Shown piece after piece: positions 43,451 through 51,578 of a stretch of 64,000 nt of DNA (the stretch's first letter is position 1; every line of letters begins with the position of its first letter). The DNA is from Raineyella antarctica (GTDB lineage Bacteria > Actinomycetota > Actinomycetes > Propionibacteriales > Propionibacteriaceae). A program made the translations under genes and the position numbers. The stretch covers positions 88,177 to 152,176 of the forward strand of contig NZ_FMYF01000008.1 of the NCBI RefSeq assembly GCF_900092135.1, in the 5' to 3' direction. Under the pieces are notes generated by a model that worked only from the letters and a program-made list of their open reading frames with translations, was not told the origin of the DNA and did not search any database.

Positions 43451-44059
43451 TCAGTGCAGGGCGTCGGCCCGCCACAGCCGCGCGCAGGCGGCCAGGTCCT
43501 GGGCCATGGTCTGCATCCGGGCGGCCTGGACCGCCGCCCCGGGTCCCTCCGAGACGTCGGCGCGGCCCGAGGAGACGACGTGGCAGAACGCCGCGGCCCG
43601 CTCCAGGGCGATGGCGAAGTCGCCGGTGAACGCGCCGCGCAGGATCGCGTCGGTGACGCGCCGGACCTCGTCGGGTCCGGTGGGGTCACCGGCCCCGGCG
43701 ACCGCGTGGTCGGGCTCGGTGAACCGGATCCCGGCCGCGTACTCGCGGGCAGCGCCGTACGGATCGGTCAGCACCCACTCGTGCAGGACGTACAACCGCC
43801 AGAGTGCTCCGGGGAGCGAACGTGCCGGACGGCCGGCCCACAGGTCCGCGAGCGTGTCCAATCCGATCTCGCCCACCAGGGCCACCAGCCGTTCCGTCAC
43901 CGCGGGATCATCGGCCGCCCGACCCGCATGCAGCAGCACCGCTGCCGACTCGTGCGCGACGTGGAGGTCGGCGATCGGATCGGTGCGTTCTCCGAGCGCT
44001 TCGAGCGCCTCCGGCGGCACGAGGCCCGGACGTCGTGGTCTGCGGTGCTCAGTCACCAC
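43451..44059 (-). CDS. Hypothetical actinobacterial protein, 202 residues
   Basis: Soluble, probably all-helical protein (VTEHRRPRRPGLVPPEALEALGERTDPIADLHVAHESAAVLLHAG...). I recognise no family or motif. It is divergent from the SseB-like gene with about 50 bases between, so the two probably share a promoter region. Codon use is normal. Confidence 0.7.
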   Translation of the reverse strand: MVTEHRRPRRPGLVPPEALEALGERTDPIADLHVAHESAAVLLHAGRAADDPAVTERLVALVGEIGLDTLADLWAGRPARSLPGALWRLYVLHEWVLTDPYGAAREYAAGIRFTEPDHAVAGAGDPTGPDEVRRVTDAILRGAFTGDFAIALERAAAFCHVVSSGRADVSEGPGAAVQAARMQTMAQDLAACARLWRADALH

Positions 44060-44108
44060 TTCAGGCTAGGCGATGGCACCTCATCGCGATCCTCTACGCT
44101 GGGGCACC

Positions 44109-44723
44109 ATGACCGGACACCACGAACACCTCCTCGGTGACACCAACCACGAGTTCGCCGAGGACGATGGCTCCGCGCCGGAGGGCCTGCGCGAGGCGAT
44201 GGCCGCAGCCTCCTCGGGCGACCAGGCCGCCTACCTGGACGCCATCGTGGAACTGTGCCTGGCCCGACTGCTCATCCCGATCGTCGCGGCGGGGGAGAAC
44301 CTGCACCCCGAGGGGCCCGATCCGGATCGGCACGCGGAGATGTCGGCGGTCCTGCTGCAGCAGGCCGACGGGGCAAAGGCGATGCTCGCCTTCACCGGGG
44401 TGGATGCCCTGGCGGCCTGGAATCCGCGGGCACGGCCGATCCCCGCGACCCTTGACCGGGTCGCCGAGGCGGCCGTGATGTCCGGTGCAGGCACCCTGCT
44501 GATCGACCTGCAGGGCCCGATCACGATGTCGTTGGAGGAGCCGTTGCTCTCCAACCTGGGTCGGGGTCGTCGCCTGGTCCGGATGGAGGACGGCTATGGC
44601 TGGCTGGCCACCCGGGACGAGTCCGCGCCCGCCGAGAGCGCCCACGACCACGGGCATGACCATGGGCACGGTCACCACCACGGCCATGACCATGAGCACG
44701 GGCACCAGGGGCACGGCCACTGA
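44109..44723 (+). CDS. SseB-family protein with His-rich tail
   Basis: 204 residues. The SseB-like domain (VELCLARLLIPIVAAGENLHPEG, AMLAFTGVDALAAWNPRARPIP, TLLIDLQGP) is followed by an extra tail of about 35 residues consisting almost only of His, Asp and Gly (DHGHDHGHGHHHGHDHEH). The domain's role is unknown in actinobacteria; the tail may store or bind divalent metal. Placed just before the infC operon, as in other actinobacteria. Confidence 0.85.
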   Translation: MTGHHEHLLGDTNHEFAEDDGSAPEGLREAMAAASSGDQAAYLDAIVELCLARLLIPIVAAGENLHPEGPDPDRHAEMSAVLLQQADGAKAMLAFTGVDALAAWNPRARPIPATLDRVAEAAVMSGAGTLLIDLQGPITMSLEEPLLSNLGRGRRLVRMEDGYGWLATRDESAPAESAHDHGHDHGHGHHHGHDHEHGHQGHGH

Positions 44724-45039
44724 GCCGTACCTCACGTCGTCCCCCCGCGTCGAGGGCGCCCGATTAGGGTGAGTGCCTTCGGTACGGTACAGTTGACGCC
44801 GACCGTCCGGACTTGTCCCGGATACTCAAGCGGGGACCTGATCTCCCACCCGTACGACGCATCTCGCCCTTGGGCGTCAAGTCGTCGGGTCGGTCGTACG
44901 AGGCATCGGACTCGTCACCCACCCAATTGCGGGGGGCGGCTCCGACGTGTCGTACGTACCTTTCAGGACCCCGTGCAAGCGGGGTCCTTTTTCGTGCCCC
45001 GGGTCAAGGGCTGCGAAACTACCTGATCTTGGAGGAAGC
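44724..45039 (+). promoter_or_regulatory. infC leader with intrinsic terminator
   Basis: 316 bases without a gene. The leader has repeated GTACGA-GCATC segments and complementary CGTACGAC/GTCGTACG arms that can form alternative structures, then a terminator hairpin at 44965-44992. This resembles attenuation control of infC operons; which ligand or protein senses it cannot be read here. Confidence 0.65.
44965..44992 (+). terminator. Attenuator in the infC leader
   Basis: AGGACCCCG (44965-44973), 6-base loop, CGGGGTCCT (44980-44988) running into five Ts (44988-44992): a textbook Rho-independent terminator located 48 bases before the infC start. Confidence 0.85.
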
Positions 45040-45729
45040 ATTACCACTGAACCGCGCATCAATGACCGCATCCGTGTTCCGGAGGTCCGACTCGTCGGCC
45101 CGAACGGGGAGCAGGTCGGCATCGTACGAATCGAAGACGCCTTGCGTCTGGCCCGCGAGTCCGAGCTCGACCTGGTCGAGGTGGCACCGCAGGCCAAGCC
45201 GCCGGTCGCCAAGCTCATGGACTACGGCAAGTTCAAGTACGAGAACGCGCAGAAGGAACGTGAGAATCGGCGCAACCAGTCGAACGTTCTCGTCAAGGAG
45301 ATGAAGCTTCGTCCGAAGATCGACGAGCACGACTACGAGACCAAGAAGGGTCACGTCGTCCGCTTCCTCAAGGGTGGTGACAAGGTCAAGATCACCATCA
45401 TGTTCCGCGGTCGTGAACAGAGCCGTCCCGAGCTGGGGTTCAACCTGCTCAAGCGTCTTGCCGAAGACGTGGATGAGTTCGGCACCATCGAGTTCCCCCC
45501 CAAGCAGGAGGGGCGCAACATGCTGATGATCCTGACGCCGACGCGCAAGAAGGGGCAGGCGCGCGTCGAGCACGAGAAGGAGAAGGAACTCAAGGCGGCC
45601 GAGCGTGCGGCCGACGAAGAGCTGGAGCGTGAGTCCCTGGCCGCGACGCGTGCGCGCGCCGAGGCCGAGGAGAAGAAAGCCAAGAAGAAGGGTCCGGCCG
45701 ACAACATGGACCCCGATATCGACCTGTGA
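45040..45729 (+). CDS. infC: Translation initiation factor IF-3
   Basis: 229-residue IF-3 ([51 protein letters not shown]). The start codon is ATT at 45040, preceded by GGAGGA. A rare initiation codon (AUU in E. coli) lets IF-3 autoregulate its own translation; here the frame has no ATG, GTG or TTG near the expected N-terminus (ITTEPRIND). The C-terminus is extended by about 45 Lys/Glu/Ala-rich residues compared with E. coli, as in other actinobacteria. Confidence 0.97.
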   Translation: MTTEPRINDRIRVPEVRLVGPNGEQVGIVRIEDALRLARESELDLVEVAPQAKPPVAKLMDYGKFKYENAQKERENRRNQSNVLVKEMKLRPKIDEHDYETKKGHVVRFLKGGDKVKITIMFRGREQSRPELGFNLLKRLAEDVDEFGTIEFPPKQEGRNMLMILTPTRKKGQARVEHEKEKELKAAERAADEELERESLAATRARAEAEEKKAKKKGPADNMDPDIDL

Positions 45730-45761
45730 TCGCCGCAGGGCGTTAGGAAACGGAGCACAAC

Positions 45762-45956
45762 ATGCCCAAGATGAAGACGCATTCCGGTGCAAAGAAGCGC
45801 TTCCGGATCACCGGGTCCGGCAAGGTCATGCACCGCCAGGCCGGGAAGATGCACCTCAACGAGCACAAGTCCAGCAAGCGGACCCGCCGCCTGACCGGCG
45901 ACGCCGTTCTCCCCAAGGGCGACGCGCAGAAGGCCAAGAAGCTGCTCGGCAAGTGA
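45762..45956 (+). CDS. rpmI: 50S ribosomal protein L35
   Basis: 64 residues, normal length; [20 protein letters not shown] is the family signature. Standard place between infC and rplT; preceded by a GGA-containing site. Confidence 0.98.
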   Translation: MPKMKTHSGAKKRFRITGSGKVMHRQAGKMHLNEHKSSKRTRRLTGDAVLPKGDAQKAKKLLGK

Positions 45957-45998
45957 GCATCCCCCACCCTGACTTTTTGAACTGAAGGAGAAACAACC

Positions 45999-46379
45999 AT
46001 GGCACGCGTCAAGCGTTCTGTGAATGCGCACAAGAAGCGCCGCGAGGTCCTGGACCGCGCATCCGGCTACCGCGGCCAGCGCTCGCGCTCGTACCGCAAG
46101 GCCAAGGAGCAGCTGCTCCACTCCGGCGTCTACAGCTACCGTGACCGTCGCGCCAAGAAGGGCGACTTCCGCAAGCTCTGGATCCAGCGCATCAACGCGG
46201 CGGCTCGTGCCGAGGGCATGACCTACAACCGCTTCATCTCCGGCCTGAAGAACGCCGGTATCGAGGTGGACCGCAAGATGCTGGCCGAGATGGCCGTCAA
46301 CGACGCCCCGGCGTTCGCTGCCCTGGTCAAGATCGCCAAGGAGAACCAGCCGGCCGTCGCGGAGACCGCAGCCGCCTGA
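45999..46379 (+). CDS. rplT: 50S ribosomal protein L20
   Basis: 126 residues; [17 protein letters not shown] and [13 protein letters not shown] are typical. A free-standing L20 often controls its own operon in other bacteria; whether it binds this leader is unknown. GAAGGAG precedes the ATG. Confidence 0.98.
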   Translation: MARVKRSVNAHKKRREVLDRASGYRGQRSRSYRKAKEQLLHSGVYSYRDRRAKKGDFRKLWIQRINAAARAEGMTYNRFISGLKNAGIEVDRKMLAEMAVNDAPAFAALVKIAKENQPAVAETAAA

Positions 46380-46392
46380 TGTTCCCGGACGC

Positions 46393-47226
46393 ATGATGCA
46401 CCAGGACCAGTACGGACCGGCCGGACTGCAGGAGCCCTCGGGCGCCCGCGTCCGGTCGGTCCGTCGTCTCACCGCCCGCAAGAACCGCGAGGAGGACGGC
46501 CAGTTCCTGGCCGAGGGTCCCCAGGCCGTCCGCGAGGCCCTCGCGTACGGCGACGTCGTCGCCCTCTGGGTCGAGGAGGATGCCGCCGAGCGCCATGCCG
46601 ACCTGGTCGAGCTGGCCACCGAGCGTGCCGTCCCCGTCTACGGGATCGGTGCCCGGCTGCTGGCCCAGCTCAGCGACACGGTCACCCCGCAGGGGATCGT
46701 GGCGCAGGTGACCACCCCGACGTACGCCCTGGAGGACGTCGTCGCCGCGGCGCCCCGGCTGGTTCTGGTCTGCGCCCAGATCCGCGATCCGGGCAACCTG
46801 GGTGCCGTGCTGCGGTGTGCCGACGCCTTCGGTGCCGATGCTGTGGTCTGCACCAAGGGCTCGGTCGAGTGGACCAACCCCAAGGTCGTACGCGCCAGCG
46901 TCGGCTCGGTCTTCCATCTCCCGGTCGTCACCGGGCTCGGGCTCGACGAGGCCACGGCCCGTCTCCGCGAGGCGGGACTGCAGATACTGGCCGCCGATGG
47001 TGGCGGGGACGACCTGCAGGACTACGCCGCCCGAGGCCTGCTGGCCCATCCGACCGCCTGGGTGATGGGCAACGAGGCCTGGGGCCTGCCCGAGGAGGAC
47101 TCCGCCATGGCTGACGCGGTGGTAGGGGTCCCGATCTGGGGCCGCGCCGAGAGCCTCAACCTGGCCACCGCTGCAGCGGTGTGCCTGTGGACCACGGCCT
47201 CCGCCCAGCGGACTCCGGGGGAGTGA
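46393..47226 (+). CDS. TrmH/SpoU family RNA 2'-O-methyltransferase
   Basis: 277 residues. The N-terminal substrate-binding domain (VRRLTARKNREEDGQFLAEG) is followed by a SPOUT domain: QIRDPGNLGAVLR, VMGNEAWGLPEE and VPIWGRAESLNLATAAAVCLW, the knot motifs of 2'-O-methyltransferases. Position after rplT is common in actinobacteria; the rRNA or tRNA target is not determined. Start ATG 46393 or 46396. Confidence 0.93.
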   Translation: MMHQDQYGPAGLQEPSGARVRSVRRLTARKNREEDGQFLAEGPQAVREALAYGDVVALWVEEDAAERHADLVELATERAVPVYGIGARLLAQLSDTVTPQGIVAQVTTPTYALEDVVAAAPRLVLVCAQIRDPGNLGAVLRCADAFGADAVVCTKGSVEWTNPKVVRASVGSVFHLPVVTGLGLDEATARLREAGLQILAADGGGDDLQDYAARGLLAHPTAWVMGNEAWGLPEEDSAMADAVVGVPIWGRAESLNLATAAAVCLWTTASAQRTPGE

Positions 47227-47283
47227 CTTCCGGCTCGTTGTGAACCAGCGGCCCCCGGGGTCACTGAAGAAACGACCGATGTA

Positions 47284-47320
47284 CGGCCCGACGGCTCCCC
47301 CAGGGGGAGTCGTCGGGCCG
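47284..47320. terminator. Bidirectional terminator
   Basis: An 18-bp stem with one G-T pair (47284-47301 with 47303-47320) lies between the convergent trmH-like gene and the repeat-rich gene. Confidence 0.75.
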
Positions 47321-47325
47321 TTCGG

Positions 47326-48237
47326 TCATCCGGAGTTGCCGCCGAGCCTTGGCAGGCTGGGCAGGTTGATACTCGGCAACGCGGTCGGGAACTGTGAGGG
47401 CAGCGTGGTCGGGAACCGCGACGGCAGGGTGGTCGGGACCTGGATACTCGGAAGCTCGATGCTGGGCAGCGTGGTCGGGATCTGGGTCGGCAGCGACGTC
47501 GGGATCCGGGTCGGCACCGGCAGGACCGGGGTCCGGGTCACCGTCGGCGTGCTGACCGTCCGGCTCGGGGTGGTCGTCGCGGTGGGGGCCGGAGCCGGCC
47601 CGGGGGTTCCTGCGCGGAGGGCGTTCCAGAGCGCGAAGGCCGCGAGCGCGACGATGATGGCCAGGGCCAGCAGGATCCAGCCGCGGGAGCGCTTGCGCCC
47701 CCGCCCGTCGTCGCGCTCGTCATGGTCCCAGTCGTCGTCGCCCCGGTCGTACGGCCCCGGCGGGGGAGGGATCGGGGGCTGGGCGGGAGGCTGGGGCTGC
47801 TCGTACCGGCGCGCGTAGTTCGGGTCGTACGAGTGCTCGCGAACCTCGCGGAGGCCGCCCTGCCCCGACTGGTCGGGCATGTCGTCGACACCCTCGTGGT
47901 AGGTGGGGATCCGCGTGGTCGGCGGCTCCCCGACCGAGCCGAAGACCTGGGTGGGCTCCTCCGCACCGGGACCGCCGGCCCGATCGTCGCGCGGCGCGGT
48001 GGGACCGAGGGGACGGGTGCTTTCGTCGGGACCGCCGGCCCGATCGTCGCGCGGCGCGGTGGGACCGAGGGGACGGGTGCTTTCGTCGGGGCCGAACGTG
48101 CGCGTGGCGTCCGGATCCGAGGGACCGAGGCGGCGGGTGCTGTCATCGGGGCCGATGCGGCGGGTCGGGTCCGGGTCGGTGCGATCAGGCTCGTCCGGTT
48201 CGCCGAAGGCCCGCATCGGGCGGTCGTCGTCACCCAT
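47326..48237 (-). CDS. Repeat-rich single-pass membrane protein
   Basis: 303 residues. The N-terminal cytoplasmic part has DDSTRRLGPSDPDATRTFGPDESTRPLG-type repeats, with an exact 60-bp DNA duplication encoding two copies of a 20-residue unit. A Pro-rich part, a basic stop (GRKRSRG) and one membrane helix (WILLALAIIVALAAFALW, near residue 205) are followed by an outside Thr/Pro-rich tail with repeated IPTxLP/SI-LPS units. No enzymatic domain. Function unknown; the tail resembles cell-wall-spanning stalks. ATG 48237 has AGGAGG. Confidence 0.75.
   Translation of the reverse strand: MGDDDRPMRAFGEPDEPDRTDPDPTRRIGPDDSTRRLGPSDPDATRTFGPDESTRPLGPTAPRDDRAGGPDESTRPLGPTAPRDDRAGGPGAEEPTQVFGSVGEPPTTRIPTYHEGVDDMPDQSGQGGLREVREHSYDPNYARRYEQPQPPAQPPIPPPPGPYDRGDDDWDHDERDDGRGRKRSRGWILLALAIIVALAAFALWNALRAGTPGPAPAPTATTTPSRTVSTPTVTRTPVLPVPTRIPTSLPTQIPTTLPSIELPSIQVPTTLPSRFPTTLPSQFPTALPSINLPSLPRLGGNSG
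47971..48090. repeat. Perfect 60-bp tandem duplication
   Basis: The sequence at 47971-48030 is repeated exactly at 48031-48090, in frame within the repeat-rich membrane protein gene. Identity of both copies indicates a recent duplication or active homogenisation. Confidence 0.95.
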
Positions 48238-48319
48238 GTCGCCTCCTGGTCCGGTGCACAGTGCGACGCTAGCGGGGGGTTGCCGGGCAATCAAGCAGCC
48301 GCCAGGGGCCTGCCTGCCC

Positions 48320-49501
48320 TCAGGCGCTGCTGCCGGAGGCGCGGCCGGCGAGGAAGATCCGCATCGCGGCCGTCGTGGCGCGGTGCAGGTTCCGGGGACC
48401 CTCGCGAAGGGCAACGGGCAGGTCGGCGGGCTCGGGAAGGATCGGGAGCAAGGCGGTGACGCCCCGGCCCAGCAGGACCTCCGAGCCGGGACCGAGGCGC
48501 CCCGCGAACACGATGCACGGAACCCCCGCGCCGGCACAGATCCCGGCCACCCCGGCCACCGTCTTGCCGGACAGGGTCTGCGCGTCGACCGAGCCCTCAC
48601 CGGTCAGGACCAGGCTGGCCCCGGCCACGGCCGCCGGCAGGTCCACCGTCTCGGCGAGCAGCTCGACCCCGGGCCGGGTCAGGGCACCCAGGTAGCCCAT
48701 CAATGCCCATCCGAGCCCACCGGCAGCCCCTGCGCCCGGAGCCGCTGCCAGCGACCGGACGGGCTCGGGGGACAGTCGGACGAAGCCGGAGAGGATGGCA
48801 TCCAGTTCTCGGACGAGGACCTCGGATGCGCCCTTCTGTGGACCGAAGACCGCGCTGGCGCCCAGTTCTCCCAGGAGCGGATTCGTCACGTCGCACGCAG
48901 CCTGGACCTGCAGCCGGGCCAGGCGAGGGTCGAGACCGGACAGGTCGATCCGTGCCAGCCGTCGCAATCCCTCGGGGGTCGGCGGTAGCTCGCGGCCGTC
49001 GGCGTCGGTCAGTACCGCCCCGAGCGCCACCAGCATCCCGGCGCCCCCGTCATTGGTCGCCGAGCCGCCGAGGCCAATGATGAGGCGCCTCGCCCCGCCG
49101 TCGAGGGCGGCCCGGACGAGGTCACCCACGCCTCGCGAATCGGAGTGCATCACGTCGCGCCCGGTCGGCTCGACCATGGCCAGCCCCACGGCCGAGGCGA
49201 CGTCGATGACGGCCAGGTCACCGGAACGCATCAGGGTCGCCTGCGCGGCGCGTCCCCGGGCATCCCTGACCGCCACCGGGACGCGCTCGGCGCCCAGGGC
49301 CGTCCCGATCGCCTCGGCGAACCCCTCGCCGCCGTCGGACATCGGGATGCGTACGCAGGTGGCACCAGGGTCCGCTGCCAGGACGCCGGCGGCCATGGCT
49401 TCGGTCGCCTGCGCCGCCGTCATCGACTCCTTGAAGGAGTCTGGGGCCAGGACGACCCGGACGGCGGGACCGACCGCCGGTCCCTTCGTCTCCATCCCCA
49501 T
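48320..49501 (-). CDS. Glycerate kinase (GlxK/GarK type)
   Basis: 393-residue glycerate kinase family I. Conserved: VLAPDSFKESMTAAQATEAM, MSDGGEGF, LIIGLGGSATNDGGAGML, FGPQKGAS and LTGEGSVDAQTLSGKT. Converts glycerate to phosphoglycerate. ATG 49501 is preceded by GAGGGG, which directly follows an array of eight 7-bp repeats. The frame is open through the repeats to 49921, giving a much longer but unlikely protein. Confidence 0.9.
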   Translation of the reverse strand: MGMETKGPAVGPAVRVVLAPDSFKESMTAAQATEAMAAGVLAADPGATCVRIPMSDGGEGFAEAIGTALGAERVPVAVRDARGRAAQATLMRSGDLAVIDVASAVGLAMVEPTGRDVMHSDSRGVGDLVRAALDGGARRLIIGLGGSATNDGGAGMLVALGAVLTDADGRELPPTPEGLRRLARIDLSGLDPRLARLQVQAACDVTNPLLGELGASAVFGPQKGASEVLVRELDAILSGFVRLSPEPVRSLAAAPGAGAAGGLGWALMGYLGALTRPGVELLAETVDLPAAVAGASLVLTGEGSVDAQTLSGKTVAGVAGICAGAGVPCIVFAGRLGPGSEVLLGRGVTALLPILPEPADLPVALREGPRNLHRATTAAMRIFLAGRASGSSA

Positions 49502-49510
49502 CTGATCCCC

Positions 49511-49566
49511 TCGGTTGTCGGTTGTCGGTTGTCGGTTGTCGGTTGTCGGTTGTCGGTTGTCGGTTG
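49511..49566. repeat. Eight tandem copies of TCGGTTG
   Basis: Exact 7-bp units at 49511, 49518, 49525, 49532, 49539, 49546, 49553 and 49560, followed by degenerate TTTGTTG and TCCGTTG units. On the minus strand they read CAACCGA and end right at the ribosome-binding site of the glycerate kinase gene. Confidence 0.97.
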
Positions 49567-49700
49567 TTTGTTGTCCGTTGGCGGTGGTCCCGTTGCCTAC
49601 GAGCCGGCCGCCAGCGGAAGCCCGGGAGGCCGACATGCTCCGAGCGTACGGCACCCCCGCACCCTTGTCCTCGAACGTCTGATCGAATAATCTTGCCTGC

Positions 49701-50321
49701 ATGTTGCAACCGTCCCTGCTCGACCTGTCCGAGGCGCCCGCGGTGGGCGACGTCCGCCGGGGTCGCGTACGGCATCCGCTGGCCGAGGGCGCCTGGATTG
49801 ACCTCAGACGAGGGTGGCTGGGCGGGTCCGACGTCCTGTTCGATGCGTTGGCCACCACGGTCGACTGGCGCGCCGAGCGCCGGCAGATGTACGACGCGGT
49901 GGTCGACGTGCCCCGGCTCACCCGGTTCTACGGCGGTGGGGAGGAGTTGCCCCACCCGGTGCTCGAGGAGTGCCGGGTGGTGCTCAACGAGAGCTATGGC
50001 GGCGAACTGGGGGAGGACTTCGTCACCGTCGGGCTGTGCCTGTACCGCGGCGGCCGGGATTCGGTGGCCTGGCACGGGGACAGGGTCGGGCGCTCCCGCA
50101 CACAGGACACCATGGTGGCGATCGTGTCCGTGGGGGAGCCTCGCCCGCTGATGCTGCGGCCGCGGGGCGGGGGCTCCTCGATCGCGGTCCCGCTCGGCCA
50201 CGGCGACCTGATCGTGATGGGCGGCTCCTGCCAACGGACCTGGGACCACTGCATCCCGAAGACCGAACGCCCGGTGGGCCCGCGGATCTCGATCCAGTTC
50301 CGGCCACAGGGCGTCCTGTGA
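49701..50321 (+). CDS. alkB: AlkB-family 2-oxoglutarate/Fe(II) dioxygenase
   Basis: 206 residues. The iron-binding HxD is AWHGD (His125, Asp127), the distal His lies in WDHCIPK, and the 2-oxoglutarate-binding Arg region is RISIQFRP. It resembles AlkB demethylases that repair 1-methyladenine and 3-methylcytosine. Function as DNA or RNA repair enzyme is inferred. Start ATG 49701. Confidence 0.9.
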   Translation: MLQPSLLDLSEAPAVGDVRRGRVRHPLAEGAWIDLRRGWLGGSDVLFDALATTVDWRAERRQMYDAVVDVPRLTRFYGGGEELPHPVLEECRVVLNESYGGELGEDFVTVGLCLYRGGRDSVAWHGDRVGRSRTQDTMVAIVSVGEPRPLMLRPRGGGSSIAVPLGHGDLIVMGGSCQRTWDHCIPKTERPVGPRISIQFRPQGVL

Positions 50322-50468
50322 CTCCACCCGGCCACGCGTCGGCCGTGGTCCGGCTGGCCTCTGGGCCGTGGTTCCATCCCACCGGTTAGCCCCGACAGGC
50401 GCCGACTCCTAGACTTGGGCCCGGGTGTCGACAGGGTGTCGGGGCCGTACGGAACGCGAGGGGAGCCC

Positions 50469-51578
50469 ATGTCAGGGCCGAACACGAACTATGACCCGGT
50501 GGAGACCACGCCGCTGCAGGTGGAGGCACTCGAGCAGATGGTTGCCGAGGCCAAGGCTGCCTTTGCGCAGGCGGTGACCGTCGCGGACCTGAAGGCCGCC
50601 CGCATCGCCCACACCGGTGACCGTTCCCCCCTCGCCCTCGCCAACCGCGAGATCGGGGCGCTGCCGCCGCAGGCACGCAAGGAGGCCGGCCAGCGCATCG
50701 GCAAGGCCCGTGGCGAGGTCAACCAGGCCCTCAAGGTCCGCGACGAGGAGGTCCGCGCGGCCGAGCTGCAGCGCGTCCTGGTCGAGGAGCGGATCGACGT
50801 CTCCCTGCCGACCGAGATCCAGCCGCGTGGTGCCGTGCACCCGATCACCGGCCTGATGGACCGGATGGGTGAGGTCTTCGTGGCGATGGGCTGGGAGGTC
50901 GCCGAGGGACCCGAGGCGGAGGCCGAGTGGGTCAACTTCGACGCCCTCAACATCCATCCCGACCACCCCGCGCGCCAGATGCAGGACACGCTGTACCTGG
51001 AGCCGCTGGAGACGAACACCCTGCTGCGTACGCACACCTCCCCGGTACAGATGCGGACGATGCTCGACCGCGAGGTGCCGATCTACATCGTCTGTCCGGG
51101 CAAGGTGTACCGGGCCGACGAGCTCGACGCCACGCACGTACCCGTGTTCCACCAGATCGAGGGCCTGTGCGTCGACAAGGGCATCACCTTCGCGCACCTG
51201 CGCGGCACTCTGGAACACCTCGCGAAGGCGATGTTCGGTGAGGTCCGCACCCGGATGCGCCCGAACTACTTCCCGTTCACCGAGCCGAGCGCCGAGGTCG
51301 ACCTGGAGTGCTTCGTCTGCCACGGTGAGTCGGTCGGCAACCCCGACCGCCCTTGCCGCACCTGCAACTCCGAGGGCTGGATCGAGTGGGGTGGCTGTGG
51401 CGTGGTCAACCCCCGCGTCCTCCGGGCCGCCGGCATCGACCCGGAGGTCTACTCCGGCTTCGCCTTCGGGATGGGCATCGAGCGCACGCTGATGTTCCGC
51501 AACGACGCCGCCGACATGCGCGACATGGTCGAGGGCGACATCCGTTTCAGCCGTTCTCTGATGGGAGGCGCCCGATGA
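50469..51578 (+). CDS. pheS: Phenylalanine-tRNA ligase alpha subunit
   Basis: 369 residues. Class II catalytic domain: GFVCHG-like zinc region [46 protein letters not shown] and [10 protein letters not shown]-terminal coiled-coil (about 10-90) binds tRNA. ATG 50469 preceded by GAGGGGAG. The two-subunit enzyme is encoded with pheT; start and stop overlap (ATGA). No T-box is visible in the 147-base leader. Confidence 0.97.
   Translation: MSGPNTNYDPVETTPLQVEALEQMVAEAKAAFAQAVTVADLKAARIAHTGDRSPLALANREIGALPPQARKEAGQRIGKARGEVNQALKVRDEEVRAAELQRVLVEERIDVSLPTEIQPRGAVHPITGLMDRMGEVFVAMGWEVAEGPEAEAEWVNFDALNIHPDHPARQMQDTLYLEPLETNTLLRTHTSPVQMRTMLDREVPIYIVCPGKVYRADELDATHVPVFHQIEGLCVDKGITFAHLRGTLEHLAKAMFGEVRTRMRPNYFPFTEPSAEVDLECFVCHGESVGNPDRPCRTCNSEGWIEWGGCGVVNPRVLRAAGIDPEVYSGFAFGMGIERTLMFRNDAADMRDMVEGDIRFSRSLMGGAR

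Noticed and set aside
43206..43475. 89-residue minus-strand ORF
   Set aside because: Low-complexity Arg/Ser/Gly/Pro composition, no start signal, and overlap with another gene.
49511..49580. CRISPR-like array
   Set aside because: Units are 7 bp with no spacers; it is a simple tandem repeat.
48321..49921. Longer glycerate kinase starting at 49921
   Set aside because: It would run through the 7-bp repeats and antisense to alkB; family similarity begins at 49501.
50322..50468. T-box leader before pheS
   Set aside because: Region is too short and lacks the T-box bulge sequence and terminator pair.
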